A stretch of 64,000 nt of DNA from Aestuariibacter salexigens DSM 15300. Its GTDB lineage: Bacteria; Pseudomonadota; Gammaproteobacteria; Enterobacterales; Alteromonadaceae. Of the stretch, positions 44,793 through 54,281 are shown one piece after another (within the stretch, counting starts at the first letter, position 1; each line of letters starts with the position of its first letter). The notes beneath the pieces were generated by a model. The model saw nothing but the letters and a program-made list of their open reading frames with translations. It did no database searches and was not told the origin of the DNA. The position numbers and the translations under genes were made by a program. The DNA lies in the NCBI RefSeq assembly GCF_000429145.1, contig NZ_AUBH01000003.1, forward strand, positions 186,001 to 250,000. Reading direction: 5' to 3'.

Positions 44793-46103
44793 CTACTCGC
44801 TCCTCAATACTGTCAGGTAATCAGTCAGCGCTGCCTGGTACTCGTGTTCACCAGTAAATACAATGTCACCATGCTGATTGATAAAGGCGATCGCTTGTTT
44901 CTCTATGCTGATCACCGGATAGGTCTCACGCCACCATGGCGGTATACACTGGCCTTTCAACCACTTTCTGACTGGCATCGGACGCTGCTGCTGGCCTCTT
45001 TCAACAACAAGCGCTTCATTTACCTGACCAATCTTGGCGTGCGCAAAATATTCAGGCATTGGACCTGACGTGCGTAGTGAGAATGCCCCATTAAATAGCG
45101 TCAATCCGTCTACACACTGCAATGGGACTGTGGGCATTTTTTGACATTGCCGACTATCAATCACATACAATCGCTGCTGATAACGTCTCAGCTGCCAGTG
45201 CTGCCACTGCAGGATTGGATTGGCATCAGGTTTTGCGTCAAGCAGTTCGTCCAGTCGCTCGAGCAGTGCCTTCGGCGGTGCCTTTATTGCTTGCTCCTGC
45301 AACCAGGCACGCACCAGTTGACGCTGCCAGGCGGGCGTCACGGCAGATAGCTTTTGACAACATACCGCACCATCCTCGCCCTGCATGTTAGCGAGTTTTT
45401 CATTGACGACATCATCAAGCAGGGCCTGCTGCTCTGCGCACAGCATGGCACTTCGAGACACCGTGCGGGTAATCGAAGGCCAGCGCTGGCGTAACAAGGG
45501 TGTGATCTGGTGACGGATAAAGTTACGCTCGAAGCGTTCGTTGGCATTGGATTCATCTTCCTGCCACTGCAACGCATGGAAATCTGCAAACTGCCTGATG
45601 TCCTCCCGGTTACAAGCCAACCATGGTCTGACAACCGTTCGCCCTTGTGACCAATTAAGCTGCGCCGGCATAGCGCTTAGCCCCTTGGGCCCGGCGCCGC
45701 GTTTGAGCTGCAAAAGAAAGGTTTCTAACTGGTCATCAGCGTGATGGGCAAGCAATAGCAGTGCGTGGTCAGGCAACACGCGCTCAAATGCGTCGTATCG
45801 GGCGTCTCTGGCTGCACTTTCAATACTGATCCGAGCTGCCTGTGCGACCTGAACAGGTATCTCTACGAGCGGAACGTCAAGCGCATCACACTGTGATTTG
45901 CAGTGTTGCTGCCAGGTTGCTGAGTTTTTACTGAGTCCGTGATTAACATGGATAGCGTGCAGATCATGCACCACGCCTTCGCGGCGCAAAAGATAGCAGG
46001 CATACAGCAGTGCCTGTGAATCTAAACCACCGCTGTATGCCACGTAGATGGGAGAGCCAGCAAATGAGTCTAATGCGTCTTGTAAATGACGTAAGAGGTC
46101 CAC
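44793..46103 (-). CDS. tilS: tRNA(Ile)-lysidine synthase TilS
   Basis: 436 residues. The PP-loop ATP motif is YVAYSGGLDSQALLYA near residue 22 (SGGxDS). Then HAIHVNHGLSKNS, SIESAARDARYDAF, and LLLAHHADDQLETFLLQLKRGAGPKGL. The C-terminal TilS domain follows. It puts lysine on C34 of the CAU-anticodon tRNA-Ile. Start codon GTG. 29 bp after accA. Confidence 0.96.
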   Translation of the reverse strand: MDLLRHLQDALDSFAGSPIYVAYSGGLDSQALLYACYLLRREGVVHDLHAIHVNHGLSKNSATWQQHCKSQCDALDVPLVEIPVQVAQAARISIESAARDARYDAFERVLPDHALLLLAHHADDQLETFLLQLKRGAGPKGLSAMPAQLNWSQGRTVVRPWLACNREDIRQFADFHALQWQEDESNANERFERNFIRHQITPLLRQRWPSITRTVSRSAMLCAEQQALLDDVVNEKLANMQGEDGAVCCQKLSAVTPAWQRQLVRAWLQEQAIKAPPKALLERLDELLDAKPDANPILQWQHWQLRRYQQRLYVIDSRQCQKMPTVPLQCVDGLTLFNGAFSLRTSGPMPEYFAHAKIGQVNEALVVERGQQQRPMPVRKWLKGQCIPPWWRETYPVISIEKQAIAFINQHGDIVFTGEHEYQAALTDYLTVLRSE

Positions 46104-46132
46104 TCGCTTTGCCTAACGCGACACTAAAACGA

Positions 46133-47089
46133 CTAGCAATAGCCGAATGACATAATGCGTTCGTAGCGCTGAGCGAGCAGATCGTCTACTGACAGGGACT
46201 TCAGCTGAGATAGCTGTTGCTTGATCGTCGCCTTTAAGTTTGCGGCCATACTGTCATGATCGCGATGGGCGCCACCAAGAGGCTCCTCAACGATGGTATT
46301 GATCAGATCAAGCGATTTGATTTTTTCTGCATCAACGCCCATGGCTTCAGCAGCCAGAGGAGCTTTTTCAGCGCTTTTCCAAAGAATAGACGCACAGCCT
46401 TCGGGGGAAATGACCGAATAGGTGCTGAACTGCAGCATATTCACTCGATCGCCAACACCGATTGCCAACGCGCCGCCGGAGCCGCCCTCGCCGATTACCG
46501 TACAGATCACTGGTACCGTAAGCTCGGCCATCTCTTTCAAATTACGCGCAATCGCCTCACTCTGACCACGTTCTTCAGCGCCTACTCCGGGGTAGGCTCC
46601 GGGCGTGTCGATAAAAGTAATGATCGGCAGGTTGAACCGCTCCGCCATTTTCATCAGGCGCAGCGCCTTTCGATATCCTTCAGGCTTTGGCATACCGAAA
46701 TTGCGACGCACTTTTTCCTGAGTATCACGCCCTTTTTGATGACCAATGACCATCACAGGCTGATTATCCAGGTTCGCCAGACCTCCGACGATAGCCTTAT
46801 CATCCGCGTATGCGCGATCACCGGCCAATTCATCAAAATCAGTGAAAATACGGGGAATATAATCCAGGGTGTAGGGACGCATAGGATGACGAGCTAGTTG
46901 AGAAACCTGCCATGCGCCGAGATTGGAAAATATTTTTTTAGTCAGCTCGGCGCTTTTCTCACGGAGGCGAGTGATCTCTTCTTCAATACTAACGTCAAAC
47001 TCTCCGCCCTGGTTTACCAGTCGAAGTTCTTCAATTTTTGCTTCCAGTTCAGCAATAGGCTGCTCAAATTCCAGAAACTGTAAACTCAT
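46133..47089 (-). CDS. accA: Acetyl-CoA carboxylase carboxyltransferase, alpha subunit AccA
   Basis: 318 residues: N-terminal [21 protein letters not shown], core [53 protein letters not shown], and [20 protein letters not shown]. It carries out the second half-reaction of malonyl-CoA formation with AccD. It follows dnaE by 57 bp, as in E. coli. Confidence 0.98.
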   Translation of the reverse strand: MSLQFLEFEQPIAELEAKIEELRLVNQGGEFDVSIEEEITRLREKSAELTKKIFSNLGAWQVSQLARHPMRPYTLDYIPRIFTDFDELAGDRAYADDKAIVGGLANLDNQPVMVIGHQKGRDTQEKVRRNFGMPKPEGYRKALRLMKMAERFNLPIITFIDTPGAYPGVGAEERGQSEAIARNLKEMAELTVPVICTVIGEGGSGGALAIGVGDRVNMLQFSTYSVISPEGCASILWKSAEKAPLAAEAMGVDAEKIKSLDLINTIVEEPLGGAHRDHDSMAANLKATIKQQLSQLKSLSVDDLLAQRYERIMSFGYC

Positions 47090-47146
47090 TTATCACCCAA
47101 TCGGTCGACGCTATGTTGCGTTTATTCTAATCTCGTACTGCGACAC

Positions 47147-50100
47147 TTAGTGCAGCATTAATCGCGTGCTTTGTTCACCAAGGCATTGTTTTAAATCGTG
47201 CAGAAGCTGGTCATCTGGTGTCACAAACCAATTTGCGCCCAATGCCAGCGTTACTTCGGCATCAGGGTGCACAACATGCATACTCACCGGACAGCTACCA
47301 CCTTGATATTGCTGCAATATTGCTTGCAGTTTAGACACTGACGCATCATTACACCAGTCTGTACTGACGTCTATGGCTAAACATTTTGCGTTTTTCTCTC
47401 TGGCCTGAACAATGTCCATGGCATCACGTGCTGTTATTGTATTGCCCCCGGAAAAGTCATCAAAGCTGACCTGTCCGGTGATCAGCAAGACCCGGTCTGG
47501 TTGCAGAATCTCTTCAAACTGTTCATACATGTCAGGAAAGAAGCGAGCGTCAATGCGCGCGCTTTTGTCATCCAGAGTGACGATCGCCCAGCGCCGGCCC
47601 TTTTTATTCGTCATCACACGTACGCCAAGTACCAGACCTGCAGCAGTGATCTGTACATCCTTGCCGGTTGGTCGTAAGTCCACTAAACGGCCGTTGATGT
47701 AGTGTTTCAGTTCCTCATTGTACTGATTGATAGGATGCCCAGTGAGATACAAACCCAGTGTTTCTTTTTCACCATCCAGCCACACCTTTTCAGGCCACTT
47801 TGGCACATCAGCGAAGGCCGTTTTGACCTGTTCCGGCTCCGTCGTCAGCAAACCAAACATATCTGTTTGACCATATGACTCGGCTCTTGCATGCTGGTCA
47901 GCAGCTGCCATCGCTTCAGGTAGCGTAGCCATAATTGACGCACGGTGCGGGCCCAAATTATCCATCGCTCCGGACAATACAAGCTTTTCCAATACCCGAC
48001 GATTGACACGCTTCAAATCGACTTTGGTGCAAAAATCAAACAGGTCCTTAAACGAACCATGTTGCTCACGCGCCTCAATAATCGCCTCGATAGGTCCTTC
48101 ACCGACACCTTTAATCGCGCCGATACCGTACACAATTTGACCATCTTCGTTGACGGTGAACTTATAACGCCCACTGTTCAGGTCCGGCGGCAGAATAGTC
48201 AGACCCATGCGATTACACTCATCAACCAGGGTCACTATTTTGTCAGTGTTATCCATATCAGCTGACATTACCGCCGCCATAAATTCGGCGGGGTAATGGG
48301 CTTTTAGCCACAGGGTTTGATACGACACTAACGCATAGGCAGCAGAATGTGATTTGTTGAATCCATAGCCAGCAAACTTTTCAACCAGGTCGAAAATTTT
48401 CATCGCCAGGTCAGGGTCGATACCATTATTTTTCGCGCCGTCTTCAAAAATGGCGCGCTGTTTGGCCATTTCTTCAGGTTTTTTCTTGCCCATAGCACGG
48501 CGCAACAAGTCGGCACCACCCAGTGAGTATCCGGACATCACCTGGGCAATTTGCATTACCTGCTCCTGGTAAAGAATGATGCCGTAGGTAGGCTCCAGGA
48601 TTTCCTGCAGACATTCATGCTGATATTCAGCATCCGGGTAAGATATTTTCTCCCGTCCGTGCTTTCGGTCGATAAAGTTATCTACCATGCCCGATTGCAA
48701 TGGGCCCGGCCTGAATAACGCAACAAGTGCGATAATATCTTCGAAGCAGTCTGGTTTGAGCCGCTTTATCAGCTCTTTCATGCCCCGGGATTCAAGCTGG
48801 AATACCGCAGTCGTTTCCGCTCGCATCAGCATGGCGAAGCTTTTGCGGTCCGCCAGTGGGATGGCATTGATATCAATTTGCTTACCCTTGCCCGATGCGA
48901 TCATATCGATGGCCCACTGAATAATGGTCAGTGTTCTTAGGCCAAGGAAATCGAATTTCACCAAACCGGCGGTTTCCACGTCATTCTTATCAAACTGTGT
49001 AACCGGGTTATGACCTTCTTCGTCACAGTACAAGGGCGCAAAATCAGTAATTTTGGTCGGCGCGATGACCACTCCACCGGCGTGTTTACCGGCGTTACGG
49101 GTGACACCTTCAAGAATCCGCGCCATGTCGATAAGGTCTTTGACCTCTTCATCCTGATCGTATAGCTCAGGAAGACGAGGCTCGACCTCAAACGCTTTAC
49201 TCAGGGTCATGCCGGGATCGGACGGTATCAATTTAGAAATGCGGTCAACGAACCCGTATGGATGCCCTAATACGCGGCCAACGTCGCGCACTACGGCTTT
49301 GGCCGCCATGGTGCCAAAAGTAATGATTTGTGACACCGCGTCGCGGCCATACAAATCCGCCACGTGGTCAATCACTTCGTCACGACGATCCATACAGAAG
49401 TCAACGTCGAAGTCGGGCATCGAAACACGTTCCGGATTGAGAAAACGTTCAAATAGTAGATCGAATTCAAGCGGGTCCAGATCGGTGATCTCCAGCGCAT
49501 AGGCAACCAGAGAACCGGCTCCTGAGCCCCGACCAGGACCAACCGGCACGCCGTTATCCTTACTCCACTGAATAAATTCCATTACGATTAGGAAGTAGCC
49601 AGGAAACCCCATCTGGTTGATAACCTGAAGCTCAATCTCCAAACGCTCGTCATAAGCTGGACGTTTTTCTGCACGTTCTGCATCGTCGGGAAACAGAAAC
49701 GCAAGTCGCTTTTCCAGCCCTTCTCTTGATACTTTGACCAGATAGTCTTCATCAGACATACCGCCGGTAGGGAACTTGGGCAGAAAGTACTCACCCAGCT
49801 TAACCGTAACGTTACAACGTTTGGCGATCTCTACGGTATTTTGCAGTGCTTCGGGAATATCACTGAAAAGTTCGACCATTTCCTCAGCGCTGCGCATATA
49901 TTGTTGGGGGCTGTAACGTTTTGGGCGGCGCTTATCGTCCAGAGTGAAGCCGTCATGGATACAAACTCTGATTTCATGAGCATCAAAGCCTTCCTGTTCA
50001 ATAAAGCACACCTCATTGGTTGCCACCACCGGCAAGCCATATTGTTCGGCCCACTCCACCGCACTGTGTAGATAATCTTCCTCACCGGCACGACCGGTGC

Positions 50101-50614
50101 GCATCAGTTCGATGTAGCAACGATCCGGGAAATGTGTCTGGTAAAACTCTGTCACCAGTTGTGCGATGGCAAGGTTCCCCTTTGACAGGGCCAGGCCGAG
50201 TTCACCATGCAACCCTCCCGAGAGTATGATCACACCATCAGCATGCTCAGCCAGCCAGTCACGGTCTATGACCGCACGATTTTGAATATGGCCTCGCTGA
50301 TATGCCTTGGAAATCAGCAAGGTGATGTTTTTGTAGCCCTGATTATCCTGCGCTAACAACACCAGGCGGGTAAGCTGGTCACCAGCCTCATCACTTCGTA
50401 CCCAAAAATCAGCACCAATAATGGGTTTAATACCATTGTTGTGACATTCACCATAAAACTTCACCAGACCACAAAGGTTCATCTGGTCTGTCACCGCAAT
50501 GGCTGGCATGTCCAACTGTTTTGCTTTCGCAATAATAGGCTTGACCTTATTTAAACCGTCAAGCATTGAGAAATCGCTGTGCACACGGAGGTGAATGAAT
50601 GGCGTTTGCATCAT
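47147..50614 (-). CDS. dnaE: DNA polymerase III alpha subunit DnaE
   Basis: 1155 residues, the standard replicative size. The PHP domain comes first ([19 protein letters not shown]). The palm has [19 protein letters not shown] with the catalytic Asp pair near residue 400, and KHAGGVVI. Fingers, tau-binding and OB-fold parts follow ([23 protein letters not shown]). It is the replicative polymerase. The start ATGATG overlaps the rnhB stop. Complete, no frameshift. Confidence 0.98.
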   Translation of the reverse strand: MMQTPFIHLRVHSDFSMLDGLNKVKPIIAKAKQLDMPAIAVTDQMNLCGLVKFYGECHNNGIKPIIGADFWVRSDEAGDQLTRLVLLAQDNQGYKNITLLISKAYQRGHIQNRAVIDRDWLAEHADGVIILSGGLHGELGLALSKGNLAIAQLVTEFYQTHFPDRCYIELMRTGRAGEEDYLHSAVEWAEQYGLPVVATNEVCFIEQEGFDAHEIRVCIHDGFTLDDKRRPKRYSPQQYMRSAEEMVELFSDIPEALQNTVEIAKRCNVTVKLGEYFLPKFPTGGMSDEDYLVKVSREGLEKRLAFLFPDDAERAEKRPAYDERLEIELQVINQMGFPGYFLIVMEFIQWSKDNGVPVGPGRGSGAGSLVAYALEITDLDPLEFDLLFERFLNPERVSMPDFDVDFCMDRRDEVIDHVADLYGRDAVSQIITFGTMAAKAVVRDVGRVLGHPYGFVDRISKLIPSDPGMTLSKAFEVEPRLPELYDQDEEVKDLIDMARILEGVTRNAGKHAGGVVIAPTKITDFAPLYCDEEGHNPVTQFDKNDVETAGLVKFDFLGLRTLTIIQWAIDMIASGKGKQIDINAIPLADRKSFAMLMRAETTAVFQLESRGMKELIKRLKPDCFEDIIALVALFRPGPLQSGMVDNFIDRKHGREKISYPDAEYQHECLQEILEPTYGIILYQEQVMQIAQVMSGYSLGGADLLRRAMGKKKPEEMAKQRAIFEDGAKNNGIDPDLAMKIFDLVEKFAGYGFNKSHSAAYALVSYQTLWLKAHYPAEFMAAVMSADMDNTDKIVTLVDECNRMGLTILPPDLNSGRYKFTVNEDGQIVYGIGAIKGVGEGPIEAIIEAREQHGSFKDLFDFCTKVDLKRVNRRVLEKLVLSGAMDNLGPHRASIMATLPEAMAAADQHARAESYGQTDMFGLLTTEPEQVKTAFADVPKWPEKVWLDGEKETLGLYLTGHPINQYNEELKHYINGRLVDLRPTGKDVQITAAGLVLGVRVMTNKKGRRWAIVTLDDKSARIDARFFPDMYEQFEEILQPDRVLLITGQVSFDDFSGGNTITARDAMDIVQAREKNAKCLAIDVSTDWCNDASVSKLQAILQQYQGGSCPVSMHVVHPDAEVTLALGANWFVTPDDQLLHDLKQCLGEQSTRLMLH

Positions 50615-51192
50615 AAAAAATTATTGTTGTTGGTCAGAATAGCGCGCTGTACTGGTTTGAAGCTCATGCGATGTTGTTGAATTGGACCATGTTGCGATAA
50701 TGCCTGCAAGTGCTGCTTGGTTGGGTACCCTTTATGGTCGGCAAAACCGTATTGGGGATACAATTCATGCAACTCTGCCATTTCTGCATCTCTGGTTACT
50801 TTGGCAAGAATCGAGGCCGCCGCTATTTGCGGATAGAGGCTATCGCCTTTGACCACTGCTTCAGAATGATAGTGCCACTGAGGCAACCGGTTGCCATCAA
50901 CATACACTTTGTCTGGTCGAACACTCAGTCCATCTACTGCTCGCGTCATCGCCAGCATGGTTGCGTGCAGTATATTGAGTTTATCAATCTCTGCAACGCT
51001 CGCCCTGCCAATAGCCCAGCAAAGCGCATTAGCTTTGATCAGGGGCATCAGTGCCAGTCGCTTTTTCTCTGACAGCTTCTTTGAGTCATCCAGGCCTTCT
51101 ATTGGCCGCAGAGGATCCAGAATTACTGCGGCGGTGACCACATCGCCAACCAGCGGTCCTCTACCGACTTCATCCACGCCTGCGATCAACAC
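50611..51192 (-). CDS. rnhB: Ribonuclease HII RnhB
   Basis: 193 residues beginning [25 protein letters not shown], with the catalytic Asp-Glu pair, then [12 protein letters not shown] and [18 protein letters not shown] near the end. It removes ribonucleotides from DNA-RNA hybrids. It overlaps lpxB by 7 bp and dnaE by 4 bp. Confidence 0.97.
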   Translation of the reverse strand: MLIAGVDEVGRGPLVGDVVTAAVILDPLRPIEGLDDSKKLSEKKRLALMPLIKANALCWAIGRASVAEIDKLNILHATMLAMTRAVDGLSVRPDKVYVDGNRLPQWHYHSEAVVKGDSLYPQIAAASILAKVTRDAEMAELHELYPQYGFADHKGYPTKQHLQALSQHGPIQQHRMSFKPVQRAILTNNNNFL

Positions 51193-52343
51193 GCTCCTTG
51201 CCTCGCAGCAATAAGTTCAGCCACCGCCTCTGCAGCCTGCTCATCCGCATTTTGCTGTAAACGCCGATGCTGCTCATTAAACGCGTCGATGAGTGCTTCA
51301 TCAGCTGACATCAACATGGGTAGCAGGTGGTCAGCAAGATTTTGTGGATTCACATCCTGCTGCAAAAACTCTGGTACTAAGGGTTTATTCGCCAGGATAT
51401 TCGGCAAGGCAAAATAATCAGGTTTGTACAGACGCTTCATCATCATATGGGTCAGCGCATTCATCTTATAGGCCACTACCATCGGCCGTTTGCATAGCAT
51501 CGCTTCCAGTGTCGCTGTCCCTGAGGCCAGTAACACCGCGTTTGCAGCAATCATCGCCTGTCGAGCGGGTAAATCCGTAATATGAATGGGCAGACTGGTG
51601 GAACACTGTGCAAGGATCTGCTCAATTTGTTCACGTCGGCGAGGATTGACCGCAGGAATGATGACATTCAGGTTATCAATGTTGTCGCTGAGGCGCTGCG
51701 CGGTGTCGACAAAAATTTGCAGCAGGTTATTCACTTCAGCACCACGGCTTCCCGGTAACAGCGCAATCAGCGGCACGTCTGGCGCAATATCCAATGCTTC
51801 ACGGGCTGCCTCTCTATCAGGACACATGGGTATCAAATCTGCCATAGTGTGGCCAACGAAGCGGTAGCCAAGCCCATAGCGCTCATAAACCTCGTGTTCA
51901 AATGGAAACAGCCCTAGTACCAGGTCCGTCGCCGCGGCAATTTTATGGATACGTTTTTCACGCCACGCCCAGACGGTAGGGCTGACATAATGCACCGTAG
52001 GAATGCCGGCCTGCTTGAGATGTTTTTCAACGGTTAAGTTAAAATCGGGCGCATCGACGCCAATATAGACGTCGGGTGGGTCATTGAGAAAATAATGGAT
52101 GACCTGCTTTCGCAATGCCAGTAGGTGACGAAGTTTTGCAAGCACTTCAACCAGTCCCATCACCGACAGCTGTTCCATATCAAACAGGCTCTGTACTCCC
52201 TGTGCCTGCATGTTGGGACCAGCCACGCCGATAAATTGTGCGTTAGGAAAGCGCTTTTTTAAGCTGGCGACGACACCGGCAGCGAGAATATCGCCTGAAG
52301 CCTCGCCGGCAACGATACCAATTTTTAAAGATTTGGAGGGCAT
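51186..52343 (-). CDS. lpxB: Lipid-A-disaccharide synthase LpxB
   Basis: 385 residues with [40 protein letters not shown] at the N-terminus, [37 protein letters not shown], and [15 protein letters not shown] peripheral inner-membrane GT-B transferase that joins UDP-diacylglucosamine and lipid X. 3 bp after lpxA. Confidence 0.97.
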   Translation of the reverse strand: MPSKSLKIGIVAGEASGDILAAGVVASLKKRFPNAQFIGVAGPNMQAQGVQSLFDMEQLSVMGLVEVLAKLRHLLALRKQVIHYFLNDPPDVYIGVDAPDFNLTVEKHLKQAGIPTVHYVSPTVWAWREKRIHKIAAATDLVLGLFPFEHEVYERYGLGYRFVGHTMADLIPMCPDREAAREALDIAPDVPLIALLPGSRGAEVNNLLQIFVDTAQRLSDNIDNLNVIIPAVNPRRREQIEQILAQCSTSLPIHITDLPARQAMIAANAVLLASGTATLEAMLCKRPMVVAYKMNALTHMMMKRLYKPDYFALPNILANKPLVPEFLQQDVNPQNLADHLLPMLMSADEALIDAFNEQHRRLQQNADEQAAEAVAELIAARQGAC

Positions 52344-52346
52344 TAA

Positions 52347-53117
52347 TCAGCGAATAATGCCGCGCGGCGCATGAGCAACGAACTCGGCAAGCAAACCAAC
52401 TTCAGGCGTGTCTTTAGCCATCTCTGATAGCTCCCTGACCGCTTCATCGACTCTGAGGTTACTTCTATACAGTACTTTATAGGCACGCTTTATCTGCATG
52501 ATTGTCGCACTGTCAAAACCACGTCTTTTTAAGCCTTCAGAGTTGATGCCCTGAGGAATGTGCTTGGTGCCACTAACCATTACATAGGGTGGGATATCGC
52601 GCAAAATCACGGCACCGCCGCCAGTGAAACTGTGTGAACCGATATGACAGAACTGATGCACCGCTGTAGCACCGCCCAATATCACGTGGTCACCAAGGTG
52701 AACATGGCCGGCAATCATTGAATTGTTGGCCATGATGTTGTCATCGCCCAATTTACAATCGTGGGCGACGTGCGCATTAACCATAAACAAATTTCTGGAG
52801 CCGATTCGAGTCAGTGCATCGTCTTGCACTGTGCCGCGGTGCACGGTAACGCCCTCGCGAAATACGTTGTCATCACCGATGTCGAGTCGGGTAGGCTCGC
52901 CAGCATATTTTTTGTCCTGGCAGTCTTCACCGATTGAACAGAATTGAAAAATCTTATTGCGTTTACCAATAATCGTCTCGCCTTTGACAACGACATGCGA
53001 GGCGATGACCGATCCTTCGCCAATCGTCACATTCTCGCCGATAAGCGAGAACGGGCCGACACTGACATTATCTGCCAGCTTGGCTGAAGGGTGAATAATC
53101 GCAGTAGGATGGATCAC
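52347..53117 (-). CDS. lpxA: UDP-N-acetylglucosamine acyltransferase LpxA
   Basis: 256 residues. Left-handed parallel beta-helix hexapeptide repeats (IHPTAIIHPSAKLADNVSVGPFSLIG...) and the catalytic-His region NLFMVNAHVAHDCKLGDDNIM. A C-terminal helical domain follows (EGLKRRGFDSATIMQIKRAYKVLYRS). It performs the first acylation of lipid A. 3 bp after fabZ. Confidence 0.97.
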   Translation of the reverse strand: MIHPTAIIHPSAKLADNVSVGPFSLIGENVTIGEGSVIASHVVVKGETIIGKRNKIFQFCSIGEDCQDKKYAGEPTRLDIGDDNVFREGVTVHRGTVQDDALTRIGSRNLFMVNAHVAHDCKLGDDNIMANNSMIAGHVHLGDHVILGGATAVHQFCHIGSHSFTGGGAVILRDIPPYVMVSGTKHIPQGINSEGLKRRGFDSATIMQIKRAYKVLYRSNLRVDEAVRELSEMAKDTPEVGLLAEFVAHAPRGIIR

Positions 53118-53120
53118 GAG

Positions 53121-53576
53121 TTATATTTCTCTCATTGCACACATAAATTCAGCATTACACACTTCGCCGCCATCGACCAGTGCGGCTCCCTTGAATTTCC
53201 AAATACCGCGTCGTTCCTTAACCAGTTCAACATGGAACTCAAGTTGATCGCCGGGCACAACAGGCTTTTTGAAGCGCGCGTTATCTATACCTGCATACAG
53301 GTAAAGCTGATCTGAGTTACCCATCGTTTTGAATCCGAGTAAACCGGCTGCCTGTGCAAGCCCCTCAAGAATGAGTACGCCCGGAAAAATGGGTTTGCCA
53401 GGAAAATGACCATTGAAACATGGCTCATTAATGGTGATGTTTTTGTAGGCCTTGATTGACTTACCCGGTTCGAACTCGGTAACGCGATCGACCAATAAAA
53501 ACGGGTAACGGTGTGGCAGCAGCGATAGGATTTCCTGAATGTCTGCCTGATGTAATTGCGAACTCAACGATCTCAC
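53121..53576 (-). CDS. fabZ: (3R)-hydroxyacyl-ACP dehydratase FabZ
   Basis: 151 residues, hot-dog fold. [20 protein letters not shown] (catalytic His) and [21 protein letters not shown] (catalytic Glu). It forms trans-2-enoyl-ACP in the fatty acid elongation cycle. AAGGAGTGAG precedes the start. Normally lpxD sits just upstream; here a 127-bp spacer with a promoter-like region replaces it. Confidence 0.97.
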   Translation of the reverse strand: MRSLSSQLHQADIQEILSLLPHRYPFLLVDRVTEFEPGKSIKAYKNITINEPCFNGHFPGKPIFPGVLILEGLAQAAGLLGFKTMGNSDQLYLYAGIDNARFKKPVVPGDQLEFHVELVKERRGIWKFKGAALVDGGEVCNAEFMCAMREI

Positions 53577-53647
53577 TCCTTGGACTTAAGCTGCACAGGG
53601 CTTAGTCAGTACTAAAAGCCGCTCAAGATACGCCGTTATCCCTAAAA

Positions 53648-53664
53648 AACAAGTCTGACCAACG
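53648..53664 (-). promoter_or_regulatory. FadR-like operator in the ompH-fabZ spacer
   Basis: Minus strand CGTTGGTCAGACTTGTT. Compared with the E. coli FadR site pattern AACTGGTCnGACnTGTT it agrees at the TGGTC-n-GAC core and the TGTT end. It lies 72-88 bp before the fabZ start, next to the inverted repeat TACCA-GT-TGGTA. A link to fatty-acid control is inference from the match and the neighbour. Confidence 0.35.
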
Positions 53665-53703
53665 AGGTATACCAACTGGTATTACCCCGTCAGTGACTGC
53701 TCT

Positions 53704-54219
53704 TTAGTTAATCTTGCTAACCTGTTCTAACACCTGGTTTGAGATATCAGCATCAGGCTTAGCGTAAATAACCGCGTTGGCATTCAGCACCATGTCATAG
53801 TCTTGTGATGCAGCAATTTGCTCAATGCTCTGACGAATAAGACCGAGCACCTTGCCCTGTTCTTCGTTTCTGCGCTGCTGGATTTCCTGCTGCAGAGGCT
53901 GACCTTTTTCCTGAAGCTGCTGCTGTAAAGCGATGATTTGATCACGCAGTTCCTGCTGCTGCTGTTCGCTCATGGTGGGCGCTTCTCGCTGCAGTTTTTC
54001 TACCAGAAAATTACCGTCGCCTTCAATTTTGCGCAGTTCCTCTGTGCGCTCTTTGAACTCATCTGTGATCTTCTGAGCAATCTCTGCGGCTTGCGGCAAT
54101 GAGCGGAATACGCCCTGCACATCAACAACTGCAATCTTCTGCTCTGCCATAACCGGCGTGGCCATCACTGCACTACTGACTACCGCTGCTGCGGCAAGTG
54201 TTTTGACAAATCGTTTCAA
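53704..54219 (-). CDS. skp: Periplasmic chaperone OmpH/Skp
   Basis: 171 residues with a Sec signal peptide (LAAAAVVSSAVMATPVMA). The OmpH coiled coil follows: KIAVVDVQGVFRSLPQAAEIAQKITDEFK ... QQQELRDQIIALQQQLQEKGQPLQQEIQQRRNEEQGK. It holds unfolded outer-membrane proteins on their way to BamA. 62 bp after bamA. Confidence 0.95.
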   Translation of the reverse strand: MKRFVKTLAAAAVVSSAVMATPVMAEQKIAVVDVQGVFRSLPQAAEIAQKITDEFKERTEELRKIEGDGNFLVEKLQREAPTMSEQQQQELRDQIIALQQQLQEKGQPLQQEIQQRRNEEQGKVLGLIRQSIEQIAASQDYDMVLNANAVIYAKPDADISNQVLEQVSKIN

Positions 54220-54281
54220 AGGAAACTCCTGTTACTTAACTTAGTGAAAACGTAATCTGCACGTCTTGCGTCGTATTATAA

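Noticed and set aside
44766-45068. 100-codon plus-strand frame after the GGDEF gene
   Set aside because: Antisense shadow of the tilS C-terminus.
46256-46897. 213-codon plus-strand frame across accA
   Set aside because: Long but exactly antisense to a conserved essential gene; no family pattern.
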